NCBI RefSeq assembly: GCF_004571025.1
Contig: NZ_SPQT01000023.1
Location: forward strand, 95,222 to 159,221
Reading direction: 5' to 3'
Origin: Bradyrhizobium niftali
GTDB lineage: Bacteria; Pseudomonadota; Alphaproteobacteria; Rhizobiales; Xanthobacteraceae
Length of the DNA: 64,000 bases
Every line of letters begins with the position of its first letter. Within the stretch, counting starts at the first letter, position 1. The translations under genes and the position numbers were made by a program. This document shows positions 1-8,938 of the stretch, in pieces. The notes beneath the pieces are model-generated. The model saw only the letters and a list, made by a program, of their open reading frames with translations. It made no database searches and was not told the DNA's origin.

Positions 1-1213
1 CCAGCAGCGACACCGTCTTGCGTTCGCGTACCCATTCCCGGATGAACTTTGTGAAGCAGCCGGCCGAGCGCGGATGCGACGTCGCATCGTCAGGCAGCGG
101 CCAGGCGTCGCCGGTGTAAGTCTTGCCGTCCGACGTCGTCCACGGCATCGCGTCGGATGCGATGGCGCCGCCGGGATAGAGCACCGACATGTCGAGCAGG
201 TCGCGGTGATGCGAATTGTTCTCGGTGTCGAGGATGTGCCAGAGCACCAGCGAGGACGGCTCTTCAGCCTGCGCCTTGAGCAGCTCCTCGCGGTCGTGGA
301 AGCGATAGCCGTCAGTCACGCGCTGCACGGAGTCATATCCGGTGCCGTTGCGCTCGACGAATTGCGGGTCGCTGAAGAACGCCGCGGCCAGCACGGTCGA
401 GCCGGTGCCGTAAGGATAGGCCTCGACCGTAATGGGCAGGCCCTGCGCCTGGGCCTTCTCGACCAGCACGCGGCAGCGCTCGATATCGGTCTTGCTCGAC
501 GAGTTGAAATGGCAGATGTGCATGTGCGCGCCGGTGGCGCCAGCATAGCCGATCAGGCGGATATAGGCCTCCGCCGCGCTTTCAGGATCGATGCGCGACA
601 TGTAGGCGACGTGGGTGAAGGTCGGCACGTCCTTGGCGGCTGCAAGCTGGCAGACCGCGGTCAGCTCCTGCACGCCGGCGCCCGGCGCGTAGGCGTTCAA
701 GATGCCGATGCCGATGCCGCCTTCGTTGAGGCCGCGCGCGAGCCGATCGAGGATGCCGGCGACCTCGGCGTCGGTCGCGACGTTGTCCATCCAGCGGCGG
801 TCGCGCATGGCGTTGCCGAACGCCTCCAGCGAGCTTTCCGCATTGGAGCCCGTCATCGCGCCGATGCGCGCAAAGGCCCAGTTGGTGGCGGCGCCGTAGT
901 TCAGCACGCGTCCCTTCCTGGCCTGGCGCTCATACCAGGATGCGACCGGCAGCACGCCGGCCTCGAGATCCAGCGTCGTCGTCACCCCGTCGAACGCCTG
1001 CATGCGGTCGGCCGGGATCGACTGGCCGTGCGAGTGCAGATCGATGAAGCCTGGCGCGACCACGAGGCCGGTGGCGTCGATCACCCGCTCAGCGCCGCCG
1101 AGCGAGGCGCCGACGGCGGCGATCTTGCCGTCCACCACCGCCACATCGCCGATGGCATCCATCCCGCTCGCCGGATCCACCACCCGGCCGCCAGAGATCA
1201 CCAAACCGCTCAT
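1..1213 (-). CDS. D-aminoacylase / N-acyl-D-amino-acid deacylase family amidohydrolase (3' end outside window)
   Basis: The gene enters on the minus strand and runs off the left edge, so about 404 codons are visible and the C-terminus is missing. The N-terminus MSGLVISGGRVVDP and the metal-site motif DLHSHGQ (near residue 56) are typical of the amidohydrolase superfamily, in particular the D-aminoacylase branch, which hydrolyses N-acyl-D-amino acids or similar amides in the cytoplasm with bound zinc. Further family-like patches are THVAYMSR and HMHICHFNSS, where metal-binding histidines are expected. The start at 1213 is chosen because GGAG lies seven bases upstream. The substrate is not predictable from sequence. 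Confidence 0.85.
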   Translation of the reverse strand, partial: MSGLVISGGRVVDPASGMDAIGDVAVVDGKIAAVGASLGGAERVIDATGLVVAPGFIDLHSHGQSIPADRMQAFDGVTTTLDLEAGVLPVASWYERQARKGRVLNYGAATNWAFARIGAMTGSNAESSLEAFGNAMRDRRWMDNVATDAEVAGILDRLARGLNEGGIGIGILNAYAPGAGVQELTAVCQLAAAKDVPTFTHVAYMSRIDPESAAEAYIRLIGYAGATGAHMHICHFNSSSKTDIERCRVLVEKAQAQGLPITVEAYPYGTGSTVLAAAFFSDPQFVERNGTGYDSVQRVTDGYRFHDREELLKAQAEEPSSLVLWHILDTENNSHHRDLLDMSVLYPGGAIASDAMPWTTSDGKTYTGDAWPLPDDATSHPRSAGCFTKFIREWVRERKTVSLL

Positions 1214-1359
1214 ATCGTCGCTCCGCATGCTATTGCCAAAATCTCCAAAGGCCAGGCAGCAGCTTCGGAGGTACGTCTGGGCCGCATAGAGGCAGATTTT
1301 CGGCACGACGACCACCGCCGCGGATGCCGGTGCAGCATGCTCACATGGGAGGTCCGGGC

Positions 1360-1930
1360 GTGAGGTCCGGGCGCGCGGCCGCGCTCTCGCGGCATGATTT
1401 GCCCGAGCTTTGCTTTGCTTCACGCCCCCTCGAAAGAAAGGGCGCAGGGAAGACCGGGCGCCGGCTGGCACCCATTAAGACCCCTGCGCTGAACAGATGC
1501 ACACGCAATGCCCAGGGGAGACACAGGGCAGCCGAAACCCGGCCTTCCCTGCGCGATGGTTTGACGGCCTATGCCGTGCTCTCCCGGGAGCCGAGTTCGT
1601 TCTGGCCTCCCTCGCCTTCGCGAAATGCACGGCACCGCGCCGGTTGACGCGATTGACGCCTTCGCCAAGGCTTGACCGTAGCAACGACGGCCAGGACCAC
1701 ACGGTTTCGCCGTACGCGAGCTGACCCTGCTTCACCAAGAGGCTTCGCAGGGCACGGCCCTGCTCAGTCAAAGGCTCCGCAAAGCTTGGGCGCCGTCCGT
1801 CTTCGCGGTCCGTAGCGCGCTCACGAGGTTCATCTCGCCCTGCACGCTACCGACCGCCTTAACGCCGCCCGCGTCCACCGCAACCCAGCCCGCGTTCGTG
1901 ACGACGTACGACCGCCCCTCTTGCCGGGCT
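1360..1930 (-). repeat. Long dispersed intergenic repeat, probable Bradyrhizobium type
   Basis: This stretch has no convincing gene. Its minus-strand conceptual translations in several frames (for example RSYVVTNAGWVAVDAGG, then broken pieces such as TIAQGRPGFGCP) resemble short hypothetical ORFs I recall from many Bradyrhizobium and Rhodopseudomonas intergenic regions, where one long non-coding repeat is repeatedly mis-annotated. Only one copy lies in this window, so the repeat status rests on memory, not on comparison here. Edges are approximate. Confidence 0.4.
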
Positions 1931-2001
1931 GGGATGGCCGACACATACGACAAATCCGAATTTCGGTAAAGTGGAATCTTTTGCGAGGACGGGGTTGACA
2001 T
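1768..2001 (-). CDS. Doubtful 77-codon ORF overlapping the dispersed repeat
   Basis: An open frame beginning MSTPSSQKIPLYRN and ending QALRSL. Its C-terminal two thirds lie in the suspected dispersed repeat, and no clear Shine-Dalgarno sequence precedes the ATG. Most likely it is spurious; it is listed because its first 20 codons lie outside the repeat and could be the remnant of a real gene interrupted by it. Confidence 0.15.
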   Translation of the reverse strand: MSTPSSQKIPLYRNSDLSYVSAIPARQEGRSYVVTNAGWVAVDAGGVKAVGSVQGEMNLVSALRTAKTDGAQALRSL

Positions 2002-2135
2002 CCTGTTTCGGCTGTTTTGCCCGACGGCCGCGCAGTCGCGAGACGGCGCGCCTGCAGCGGATCAGGTCAAAGCGTCGCTTGGTACGCAGGATGGGCTGAG
2101 CTCTCGCGAAACACATCGCCCTGATTGACGACCGA

Positions 2136-2669
2136 CTACGATGGCAATCTCTGCTCGGATATAATTCGCACCGGCGGAAAGGCGACGCAATCCACCACAT
2201 CGAACAGCACTTCGATCCTGCCGTCGTATGACCGTGCAAAGGCAATGGCGTCATCGTGCCGTTCGTCGGCGATGCGCGTGCCGAGCGTGCAGTGTGGCGT
2301 CCATGCTCCGGGCCGATAATGAGGGCGACAATGCGCCGGATCAATTGCTGCACTGATGGCGCTGTGGATGCGGGTCAGGGCCCCATTAGACGCTGGGTCG
2401 GCCCAGAGGACGAGAGGCGAACCTTCGAACCAACGAATTTGTCTGAATTCGATACGCAGTTGCGCCTCGCCGCTGACGGCCGTCAGCATGGCATCCCATG
2501 CAGTCTTCTCGCTGATCGAAGGGGAATCGTAGATCGCAAAAGTAAAATGCGGTCGGTAGCCGAGGGCGCGCATCGACGGCTCGACCTCAAAGGCAGCAAC
2601 CTGGTCCCACAGCCGTTCGATCTCGGTTGCAGAACTGTTGTCGGCGCGGATGTTGATGGCTAGTGCCAC
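2136..2669 (-). CDS. 2'-5' RNA ligase family protein (2H phosphodiesterase fold)
   Basis: Two H-x-T motifs, HFTFAIY and HCTLGTR, about 95 residues apart, define the 2H phosphoesterase superfamily, whose bacterial members (ThpR/LigT-like) hydrolyse cyclic phosphodiester ends of RNA or nucleotides. The protein is about 177 residues from a GTG at 2669, preceded by AAAGGA at good spacing; a longer version from an ATG at 2771 would add a poorly conserved-looking N-terminus. It stands alone between the dispersed repeat and the UPF0182 gene. Physiological substrate unknown. Confidence 0.75.
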   Translation of the reverse strand: MALAINIRADNSSATEIERLWDQVAAFEVEPSMRALGYRPHFTFAIYDSPSISEKTAWDAMLTAVSGEAQLRIEFRQIRWFEGSPLVLWADPASNGALTRIHSAISAAIDPAHCRPHYRPGAWTPHCTLGTRIADERHDDAIAFARSYDGRIEVLFDVVDCVAFPPVRIISEQRLPS

Positions 2670-2859
2670 AAGGCTCAATCCTTTGGACGAAACAATCAAT
2701 CTGTTGAAACCCGGCGGACTCAGAGAAATGGCGCCAGCCAGACTAAAACTGCGAGTTCTCATACTATCCAAATTGCGCGGTAATTCCTAACGGCACACCC
2801 TTGAGGCACGCGTCCGCGCACATAGTTGCCTCGGCCAAGGATGCGGAAAGCCCGAGGCA

Positions 2860-5643
2860 TCATCGGTCGACGGGACGCCGGTTCATGTCTTCCAGGAGTT
2901 CGCGCATGGCATCGAATTGCGTGCCGAACCCTTTCCAATCTCCTGCCTTCAATCGCTCCACGGCCTGGTTGTAGCGATCAAGTGCCTCCCTGGACTGATT
3001 TGCCGTCGGGCCTGCCAGGGGCGCCTCTTCCATCCTGCTCGGGGCGACCGGCGCCGGACCGGATTCCGTGAACAGGGCGGCCAATGCCTCGGCGAGCGTT
3101 TCCTTCATCACGACATGCTCACCATAGGCTGCGATCACGCGCTTCAGCTCCGGCAGGTGTCCTTGCTGCGCTCGCAGATAGAGCGGCGATATGTAAAGGA
3201 TCGAGTTCTCGATCGGAATCGCAAGCAGATTGGCCCCGCGGATCACCCGCGAGCCCATCTGATTCCACAGCGTGAGCTGTTGCGAGATCTCCGTATTCTG
3301 ATTGATCCGCGCCTCGATCTGGAACGGCCCGTAGACGAGCTTCTCCTTGGGGAATTCGTAGACGATCAATTTGCCGTAGTCGGGTGCGTCGCAGCGCGCG
3401 GCGAGCCACGCGATCATGTTGTCGCGGCGGCTCGGCACCATGGGCAGCATGAGGAAGAATTCGGCCTGCGGTTCGCCGGGCAGCCGCATGATGATGTAAT
3501 AGGGGGTCATCATCGAGATGCCGTCGCCGCCCGGCTGACGCGGGAATTGCCAGAGATCCTCGCGGTTGTAGAAAACGTCGGCCGCCTCCATGTGGTAGGC
3601 TTGGTACATCCGGGCCTGAATCAGGAACAGGTCTTCCGGATAGCGAACGTGCTTCCGCAAGTCCGGCGGCATCGTCGTGAACGGCTTGAACAGGCTCGGA
3701 AAGATGCGCTGGTAGGTCGCCGCAATCGGGTCGCCGGAATCAACCAGGTAGAAGTCGACAGTCCCGTTATACGCATCAACGACAACCTTCACCGAATTGC
3801 GAATGTAGTTGAGATCGAGCCCCTGTGCCGGCTCTGCATACGGGAAATAGGAGTTCGTCGTATAGGCGTCCTGCATCCAGAACATGCGCCCACCGCTGAC
3901 GACCAGATAAGGATCATGATCGAGCCTGAGGAACGGAGCGATCGTGCTCACCCGCGTCTGGATATTGCGCCGGATCATGATCCGGCTGTCGGTCGTGATG
4001 TAGCTTGAAAGAATCAGGTTCGGGTCGTTGAAATAGTAAGCAAACAGCATTCTCGCGGCCATTCCCCCGATCGGAATGCCGCCGGCGCCGCCATAGGCGG
4101 CATAGGCGTTCTCTTTCCCCTTTGGATAATCGAACTCCGGCGTGCTGCCCTTGACGATGACGTAGTCGTCGGTCTGCTCGCCGAAGTAGATGCGCGGCTC
4201 GTCGATCCTGGGACCGACGTCGGCGACGGGAGGAATATCGCGCAGATAGAACAGCGGCAGTCCTTCGGCACTCTTGCGTGTGACCGGGCTCATCACCGCG
4301 CCATTGCCGTGGGTGAAAAGCACGTGGCGATTGACCCAGGTCTGGGCGTTCGGCGGCAACAGGGAGGATCGCAGTTCGCGGGCCGAGAGCATCACGCTCT
4401 GGTAGGAGCCATCGAGCCAGTAGCGATCAACGTCGAGGTCATGGAATTTGTAGTAGGTGCGGATTTCCTGCAGTTGCGCGTAGGTATCCGACAGCGGCAG
4501 CCAGTCCCACAGCCTGATATTTTCAATTGTCGCCTTGTTGGCTTCGAGCACCTCGGGGGTAAGCTTCTGCTCGGCGGCAAACGGCTTGGCTGCAATCTGA
4601 TCGAGATTGTATGCCTGCCGGGTGAGCGCGATGTTGTGTTCGATATAGGGCCTCTCCAGCTCCAGCTCGCTCGGCTTGACGAAGAACTGCCGGAAGAGCC
4701 CCGGAACGACGCCGGACAGCACGAACATGCCGACGCCGACGAGCACGATCGCCACGGCCGGAAGCCGATAGGTGCGAACCCGGATGTTCGCCCAGGCGGC
4801 AAGAGCCGCGATGATCGAAATTCCGATCATCAGCCACAACGCCGGCAGCCCCACATGCACGTCGGTGTAACTTGCGCCGACGACGACGCTATTGTCGCCA
4901 TAGAGCAGCAGATAGCGGTCGAGAACATAGGACCAGGCTTTTACGGCGAAGACGAAACCAAGCAGAGCGGAGCCGTGAGCGATCGCCGCCGGCGATATTG
5001 ACCGGTGGTGAACGTCGTATTCGATGTCGCCATGCACCCAGTAGACGGCCGCGGCGAACAGCCCGCCCAGAACGAGCGCGAGCATCATCCAGTTCCTGAT
5101 GACGATATAGGCGGGCAGCGAGAAGAGGTAGAAGCCGATGTCCTTGTTGTAGAGCGGATCGTTTGCGCCGTAGGGGACCTGATAGACAAATCGCAGGAAG
5201 ACGCCCCAGTTGCCGGCTTCCTCCGCCGCAACAAGAAGAGCGAGCAAAGCTGCACCGCCTGCGATCAACCGGGGCAACGGCAGTTGATCGCGCACCAGCG
5301 CAAGCAGATCCGGTTGCACGTTGCCCGCGGCGCTTTGCGCCGGCGCGGCGACAGGCTGCGGCGGCCGTCGTCGGGCAAAGCGCAGTGCGAGCCATCCGTT
5401 CAACCAAAAGATGACGGCGGTTGTCGTCCAGACAGCGAGAAAGACGACGGCCTCGGCGCCGACTGTCGTCCAAAAAACCTGCAGATAGCCGATCGAGGAA
5501 AACCACAGCCAGCCGACCAGGAGGTCGCTCGCGAGCGCGAGCAGGATGAGGCAGGTCCCAATGACGATGGCCGCAACGATGAGCCTGGCCACGGCACTTT
5601 GCCTTGGTACCTTGCGTCCGGGTCCGGTAATCCCGATCGTCAT
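2860..5643 (-). CDS. UPF0182 family membrane protein
   Basis: A 927-residue protein with about seven hydrophobic segments in the first 330 residues, then a long soluble part, the architecture of UPF0182/COG1615. The soluble part carries family-like patches such as GDGISMMTPYYIIMRLPGE. The role of the family is not established; it is an integral inner-membrane protein with a large, probably periplasmic, domain. The ATG at 5643 lies only six bases after a perfect TATAAT on the minus strand (5655-5650), so the transcript may be leaderless; there is no obvious Shine-Dalgarno. Confidence 0.85.
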   Translation of the reverse strand: MTIGITGPGRKVPRQSAVARLIVAAIVIGTCLILLALASDLLVGWLWFSSIGYLQVFWTTVGAEAVVFLAVWTTTAVIFWLNGWLALRFARRRPPQPVAAPAQSAAGNVQPDLLALVRDQLPLPRLIAGGAALLALLVAAEEAGNWGVFLRFVYQVPYGANDPLYNKDIGFYLFSLPAYIVIRNWMMLALVLGGLFAAAVYWVHGDIEYDVHHRSISPAAIAHGSALLGFVFAVKAWSYVLDRYLLLYGDNSVVVGASYTDVHVGLPALWLMIGISIIAALAAWANIRVRTYRLPAVAIVLVGVGMFVLSGVVPGLFRQFFVKPSELELERPYIEHNIALTRQAYNLDQIAAKPFAAEQKLTPEVLEANKATIENIRLWDWLPLSDTYAQLQEIRTYYKFHDLDVDRYWLDGSYQSVMLSARELRSSLLPPNAQTWVNRHVLFTHGNGAVMSPVTRKSAEGLPLFYLRDIPPVADVGPRIDEPRIYFGEQTDDYVIVKGSTPEFDYPKGKENAYAAYGGAGGIPIGGMAARMLFAYYFNDPNLILSSYITTDSRIMIRRNIQTRVSTIAPFLRLDHDPYLVVSGGRMFWMQDAYTTNSYFPYAEPAQGLDLNYIRNSVKVVVDAYNGTVDFYLVDSGDPIAATYQRIFPSLFKPFTTMPPDLRKHVRYPEDLFLIQARMYQAYHMEAADVFYNREDLWQFPRQPGGDGISMMTPYYIIMRLPGEPQAEFFLMLPMVPSRRDNMIAWLAARCDAPDYGKLIVYEFPKEKLVYGPFQIEARINQNTEISQQLTLWNQMGSRVIRGANLLAIPIENSILYISPLYLRAQQGHLPELKRVIAAYGEHVVMKETLAEALAALFTESGPAPVAPSRMEEAPLAGPTANQSREALDRYNQAVERLKAGDWKGFGTQFDAMRELLEDMNRRPVDR

Positions 5644-5919
5644 GGTTTCATTATAGCGGAAATGAGCGACGCCCGCCGCTCGATTTCACGGCCGGGATGA
5701 GCGCCTCGGGGCGAGGACGCGGGTCCTCGAACCCGCATCGTCGGGATCGCGGAACGGCGCAAAGTGGCGCGCTATCCCGAATAAGACTGCGAGCTCGCAT
5801 ATAATTGCGGATGGAAGACCCAGTTGGGTCTATAGTCAGGCAGCCGCCCATCGTATGGCGAGAGCCTGCCGGGAAGCGCCTACGGTGGATCGTTTGCATC
5901 CAGCATCGGAGGTGATGTC

Positions 5920-6390
5920 ATGGCCATTGCTCCCACGCTCCAGAAATACCTAGCCGCTGAGAACATCCAATACGAGGTGATCCCGCACGAACTCAGCATG
6001 ACGTCCGCTCGCACGGCCGAGGTATGCCACATCCCCGGCGATCGCCTCGCCAAGGGCATCGTGTTGCGGCGCGACGGCGAATACGTGCTGGCCGTCTTGC
6101 CCGCATCGCACCACCTCCACCTGTCGGAACTGAGGACAGAGCTCGGCGACAACGTCCACATGGCCGATGAAACCGAGATCAATCGGCTGTTCAGCGACTG
6201 TGCACACGGTGCAGTACCTGCCGTCGGCAAATGCTACGGGCTGGATACGATCGTCGATGACAGTATCAAGGCGCAGCCGGACATCTACATGGAAGCCGGC
6301 GATCACGAGACGCTGCTTCATATGGGGAACGCGCAGTTTGCGCGCCTGACGGCCAATGCGCCGCACGGGCGTTTTAGCGCGCACGACTGA
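5920..6390 (+). CDS. YbaK/aminoacyl-tRNA synthetase-associated domain protein
   Basis: A 156-residue stand-alone YbaK/ProXp-type domain. Members hydrolyse mischarged aminoacyl-tRNAs in trans, for example Cys-tRNAPro or Ala-tRNAPro. Visible features are the start-proximal helix with YEVIPHE, the conserved region GDRLAKGIVLRRDGEYVLAVLP with its central lysine, and the C-terminal GAVPAVGKCYG segment, where the family has a G-x-x-P/G loop. GGAGGTGATGTC directly precedes the ATG. The next gene is a CBS protein about 230 bases away, with no shared operon signs. Which tRNA is edited cannot be told. Confidence 0.8.
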   Translation: MAIAPTLQKYLAAENIQYEVIPHELSMTSARTAEVCHIPGDRLAKGIVLRRDGEYVLAVLPASHHLHLSELRTELGDNVHMADETEINRLFSDCAHGAVPAVGKCYGLDTIVDDSIKAQPDIYMEAGDHETLLHMGNAQFARLTANAPHGRFSAHD

Positions 6391-6621
6391 GGATTTTGGA
6401 GACTGCCCATTGCCTTTGCGATCCTGGGCGGGAACTCGGGTCGCGACGTCGCTGTTAGGTGTTGGGGAGGGTGACGGCGACAACATCTGCGCTCGTCCGG
6501 TCGGACGGCCGGGGAATGATGCCTTGTGCTGCGATCTCGTGCCCGATCGGTTGTACAATTCAGAGAATGGGGGCTGCCGCGTTGCATCAATGCACTTCAA
6601 ACCCACCAACGGAGGCTCGCC

Positions 6622-7041
6622 ATGAAGGTCAAAGACGTGATGCACAAGGGTGTCGACTGGGTCAGCCCCGACACGCCTCTCACCGAGCTTGCCAAATTGA
6701 TGCGGGCGCATGACATCGGCTGCATTCCGGTTGGCGAGGACGACAAACTGGTCGGGATGGTGACCGACCGCGATATCGTCTGCAAAGGGCTCGCGAGCCA
6801 CGGCTTCGATCTCGGCCGCGCGACGGCGCGCGATGTGATGACTGAAGGCATCCATTGCTGCCGGGAGGACGATGACCTCGCGAAGGCGATGCATCATATG
6901 GAGAAGCTGCAGGTCCGCAGGTTGCCGGTGATCAACAAGAGCAAGCGGATGATCGGCATCATCAGCCTGGGTGACCTCAGCCGTTCCGCGCCAGGTGATA
7001 TGCTGAGCGAGACCGTCAGGAGTGTTTCGGCGCATCACTGA
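6622..7041 (+). CDS. CBS-pair domain protein
   Basis: A 139-residue protein made almost entirely of two CBS motifs: residues about 3-60 (KVKDVMHKGVDWVSPDTPL to MVTDRDIVCKG) and about 72-130 (ARDVMTEGIHCCREDD to GIISLGDLSR). Such stand-alone pairs bind adenine nucleotides and act as energy or redox sensors. The ATG at 6622 is preceded by GGAGG; an upstream ATG at 6526 in the same frame lacks one. Expressed alone; no partner enzyme is adjacent. Confidence 0.85.
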   Translation: MKVKDVMHKGVDWVSPDTPLTELAKLMRAHDIGCIPVGEDDKLVGMVTDRDIVCKGLASHGFDLGRATARDVMTEGIHCCREDDDLAKAMHHMEKLQVRRLPVINKSKRMIGIISLGDLSRSAPGDMLSETVRSVSAHH

Positions 7042-7237
7042 AACGATGCGGGCGCACGTCGATTTGCCAGTGCCATCCGGCGGTTCAGGTCGCCCGACTG
7101 ACCGTCTGCGAATTGGCCAATCGGCGTGCGCAGAGCACCAAACCTCGCCGATACGATGCGCGATGGATCAAATATTGCGCGACAAGGCGCTCCCGGGCCG
7201 GAGCAGCATCGTACAACGTCGCAAATGATCGGGGACT

Positions 7238-7312
7238 TGGCGCTCCCTAGGGGAATCGAACCCCTGTTTCAGCCTTGAGAGGGCCGCGTCCTAACCGCTA
7301 GACGAAGGGAGC
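7238..7312 (-). tRNA. tRNA-Glu (anticodon CTC)
   Basis: On the minus strand the 75-nt sequence folds as a standard cloverleaf: 7-bp acceptor GCTCCCT/AGGGAGC, D arm with TCTAGCGGTTAGGA, anticodon loop CTCTCAA with CTC at positions 34-36, and T arm CAGGGGTTCGATTCCCCTA. CCA is encoded (7238-7240 as TGG on the plus strand). It reads GAG codons, the common Glu codon in this GC-rich genome. Confidence 0.95.
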
Positions 7313-7369
7313 GTGAGGGCTAGCCAATAACCTCGAAATTTGTCCGCCGCAAGGACCCGAATGGGCCTT

Positions 7370-7714
7370 TTACGGCTCATTGGCAAATTTCAGCTTTCCG
7401 GCCGGCCTCAACGTGTGGGCGTCGAAGGTGCGGATCTCGGTGACCCCGCCGATATCGAGGGTGACCACGAGGCGGTCGCCGGCGACCCCGGTCGAGACGA
7501 TCCTGGCCCCCTTCGGCAGGGTGGCGATGACGTCGCCGGCCGGCTCGGGCGCCCTTCCCTCCGACCTGAAAAGGCGGTAGCCCACCGCGATCAGAACGGC
7601 GCAGATCGCCAGCGCCGTGGTCAACCCCGCGATCAGCATCATCCGCCGCACCCGCGCGAACAGCGCGGCCTGCTCGGGGGTCGGTTCGGGAACAGCGGTT
7701 TCAGACGTCGTCAT
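7370..7714 (-). CDS. Small single-pass membrane protein (possibly DUF6476)
   Basis: A 114-residue protein: a polar N-terminus, one transmembrane helix around residues 27-46 (MLIAGLTTALAICAVLIAVG), then a soluble part with a short beta-rich pattern (ARIVSTGVAGDRLVVTLDIGG). I tentatively associate it with the small DUF6476 group found next to rluD in Rhizobiales. Its ATG (7714-7712) overlaps, head to head, the ATG of the pseudouridine synthase on the other strand (7713-7715), so the two must share a compact divergent control region. Function unknown. Confidence 0.7.
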   Translation of the reverse strand: MTTSETAVPEPTPEQAALFARVRRMMLIAGLTTALAICAVLIAVGYRLFRSEGRAPEPAGDVIATLPKGARIVSTGVAGDRLVVTLDIGGVTEIRTFDAHTLRPAGKLKFANEP

Positions 7715-8720
7715 GGAAAACTCAGGCTCTGCGCAAAGGTTGGAGGTTGTCGTCGCCGGCGACGAGGGCTCGGCCCGGCTCGACCGCGTGCTGGCGGCGC
7801 GCCTGCCGGACCTGTCGCGATCGAGGCTGAAAGCCCTGATCCTGGCGGGCGCGGTGAGCCTGAAGGCCTCCGCCATCCGCGACCCCGCTTATCACGTCAG
7901 TCACGGCGATACGATCACAATCGACGTGCCGGAGGCCGCGCCCGCCGAGCCCAAGGGCGAGGAAATCGCCCTCGATATCGTGTTCGAGGACGACGACATC
8001 ATCGTCATCAACAAGCCCAAGGGCCTGGTCGTGCACCCCGCGGCCGGCCACGAGACCGGCACGCTGGTGAACGCGCTGATCGCCCATTGCGGCTCGACGC
8101 TGTCGGGCATCGGCGGGGTGCGCCGGCCCGGCATCGTGCACCGGCTGGACAAGGACACGACGGGACTGATGGTGGTCGCCAAGAACGACCTCGCCCACGC
8201 CTCGCTGTCGGCGCAGTTCGCCGACCACGGCCGCACCGGCGCGATGCGGCGCGGCTACATGGCCTTCGCCTGGGGGGTGCCGAACCGGCATCGCGGCACC
8301 GTCGATGCGCCGATCGACCGCCATCCGTATGCGCGCGAGAAGATGGCGGTGCGCCAGGACGGCCGCGAGGCGGTGACGCATTGGGAGATCCTGGAGAGTT
8401 TTGCCGGGCGCGACGGCAAGCCAATCGCGGCGCTGCTCGCCTGCGAGCTCGAGACCGGGCGCACCCACCAGATCCGCGTCCACCTCGCCCATACCGGCCA
8501 TCCTCTGATGGGCGATGCCGTCTATGGCCCGCATTTCAAGACCAAGGCCAACCAGCTCGGCCCGGAGTCGCGAGCCGCTTTGACGGCGCTCGGGCGGCAG
8601 GCCCTGCACGCTTATCTGCTGGTATTGGAGCACCCCAGGTCCGGAGAATTACTCCACTGGGAGGCGCCTTTGCCGGAGGATTTGCTTCTCCTGGAGGGCA
8701 CGCTGAAAGCGGCGCTATGA
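7713..8720 (+). CDS. rluD: RluA/RluD-family 23S rRNA pseudouridine synthase
   Basis: A 335-residue protein with an N-terminal S4 RNA-binding domain (RLDRVLAARLPDLSRSRLKALI) and the RluA-family catalytic domain with GIVHRLDKDTTGL, whose Asp is the nucleophile, and the C-terminal GRTHQIRVHLAHTGHPLMGD signature. RluD makes pseudouridines in helix 69 of 23S rRNA. Length and S4 domain fit RluD/RluC rather than short RluA. The start shares two bases with the divergent membrane-protein start; no strong Shine-Dalgarno is visible. rpoH follows 218 bases downstream. Confidence 0.85.
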   Translation: MENSGSAQRLEVVVAGDEGSARLDRVLAARLPDLSRSRLKALILAGAVSLKASAIRDPAYHVSHGDTITIDVPEAAPAEPKGEEIALDIVFEDDDIIVINKPKGLVVHPAAGHETGTLVNALIAHCGSTLSGIGGVRRPGIVHRLDKDTTGLMVVAKNDLAHASLSAQFADHGRTGAMRRGYMAFAWGVPNRHRGTVDAPIDRHPYAREKMAVRQDGREAVTHWEILESFAGRDGKPIAALLACELETGRTHQIRVHLAHTGHPLMGDAVYGPHFKTKANQLGPESRAALTALGRQALHAYLLVLEHPRSGELLHWEAPLPEDLLLLEGTLKAAL

Positions 8721-8830
8721 CGCAGCCTTGTTAGGAAAAGCGTTACATTACAAAAAGTTATAGCTGCCACACGGGGACGTGACGTCAGCAATCCTTCCCT
8801 TTTTGACCCCCCATGGGGTATATTGCGCCT

Positions 8831-8850
8831 GCGTTGGAAATGACCAACGC
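8831..8850 (+). promoter_or_regulatory. 7-bp stem-loop in the rpoH leader
   Basis: GCGTTGG and CCAACGC form a perfect 7-bp stem around the loop AAATGA, about 90 bases before the rpoH start. It would lie in the 5' untranslated RNA if transcription starts near the AT-rich block at 8819-8824. It does not cover the ribosome-binding site, so a thermosensor role is not supported. Confidence 0.35.
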
Positions 8851-8938
8851 GGAACATCGCAGCTACGGCCGGCTTTAACAAAGCGGTCGTCTGCCTGGCC
8901 CGCCGCTATCGGGGGCCTGAACCTTGGAGGGCTCAACT

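Noticed and set aside
2917..4008. 363-codon open frame opposite the UPF0182 gene
   Set aside because: Antisense shadow; no start signal.
8803..8824. TTGACC ... TATATT before rpoH as a sigma-70 promoter
   Set aside because: Spacer is only 10 bases. CCCCAT resembles a sigma-32 -10 box, but no CTTG box lies at the right distance.
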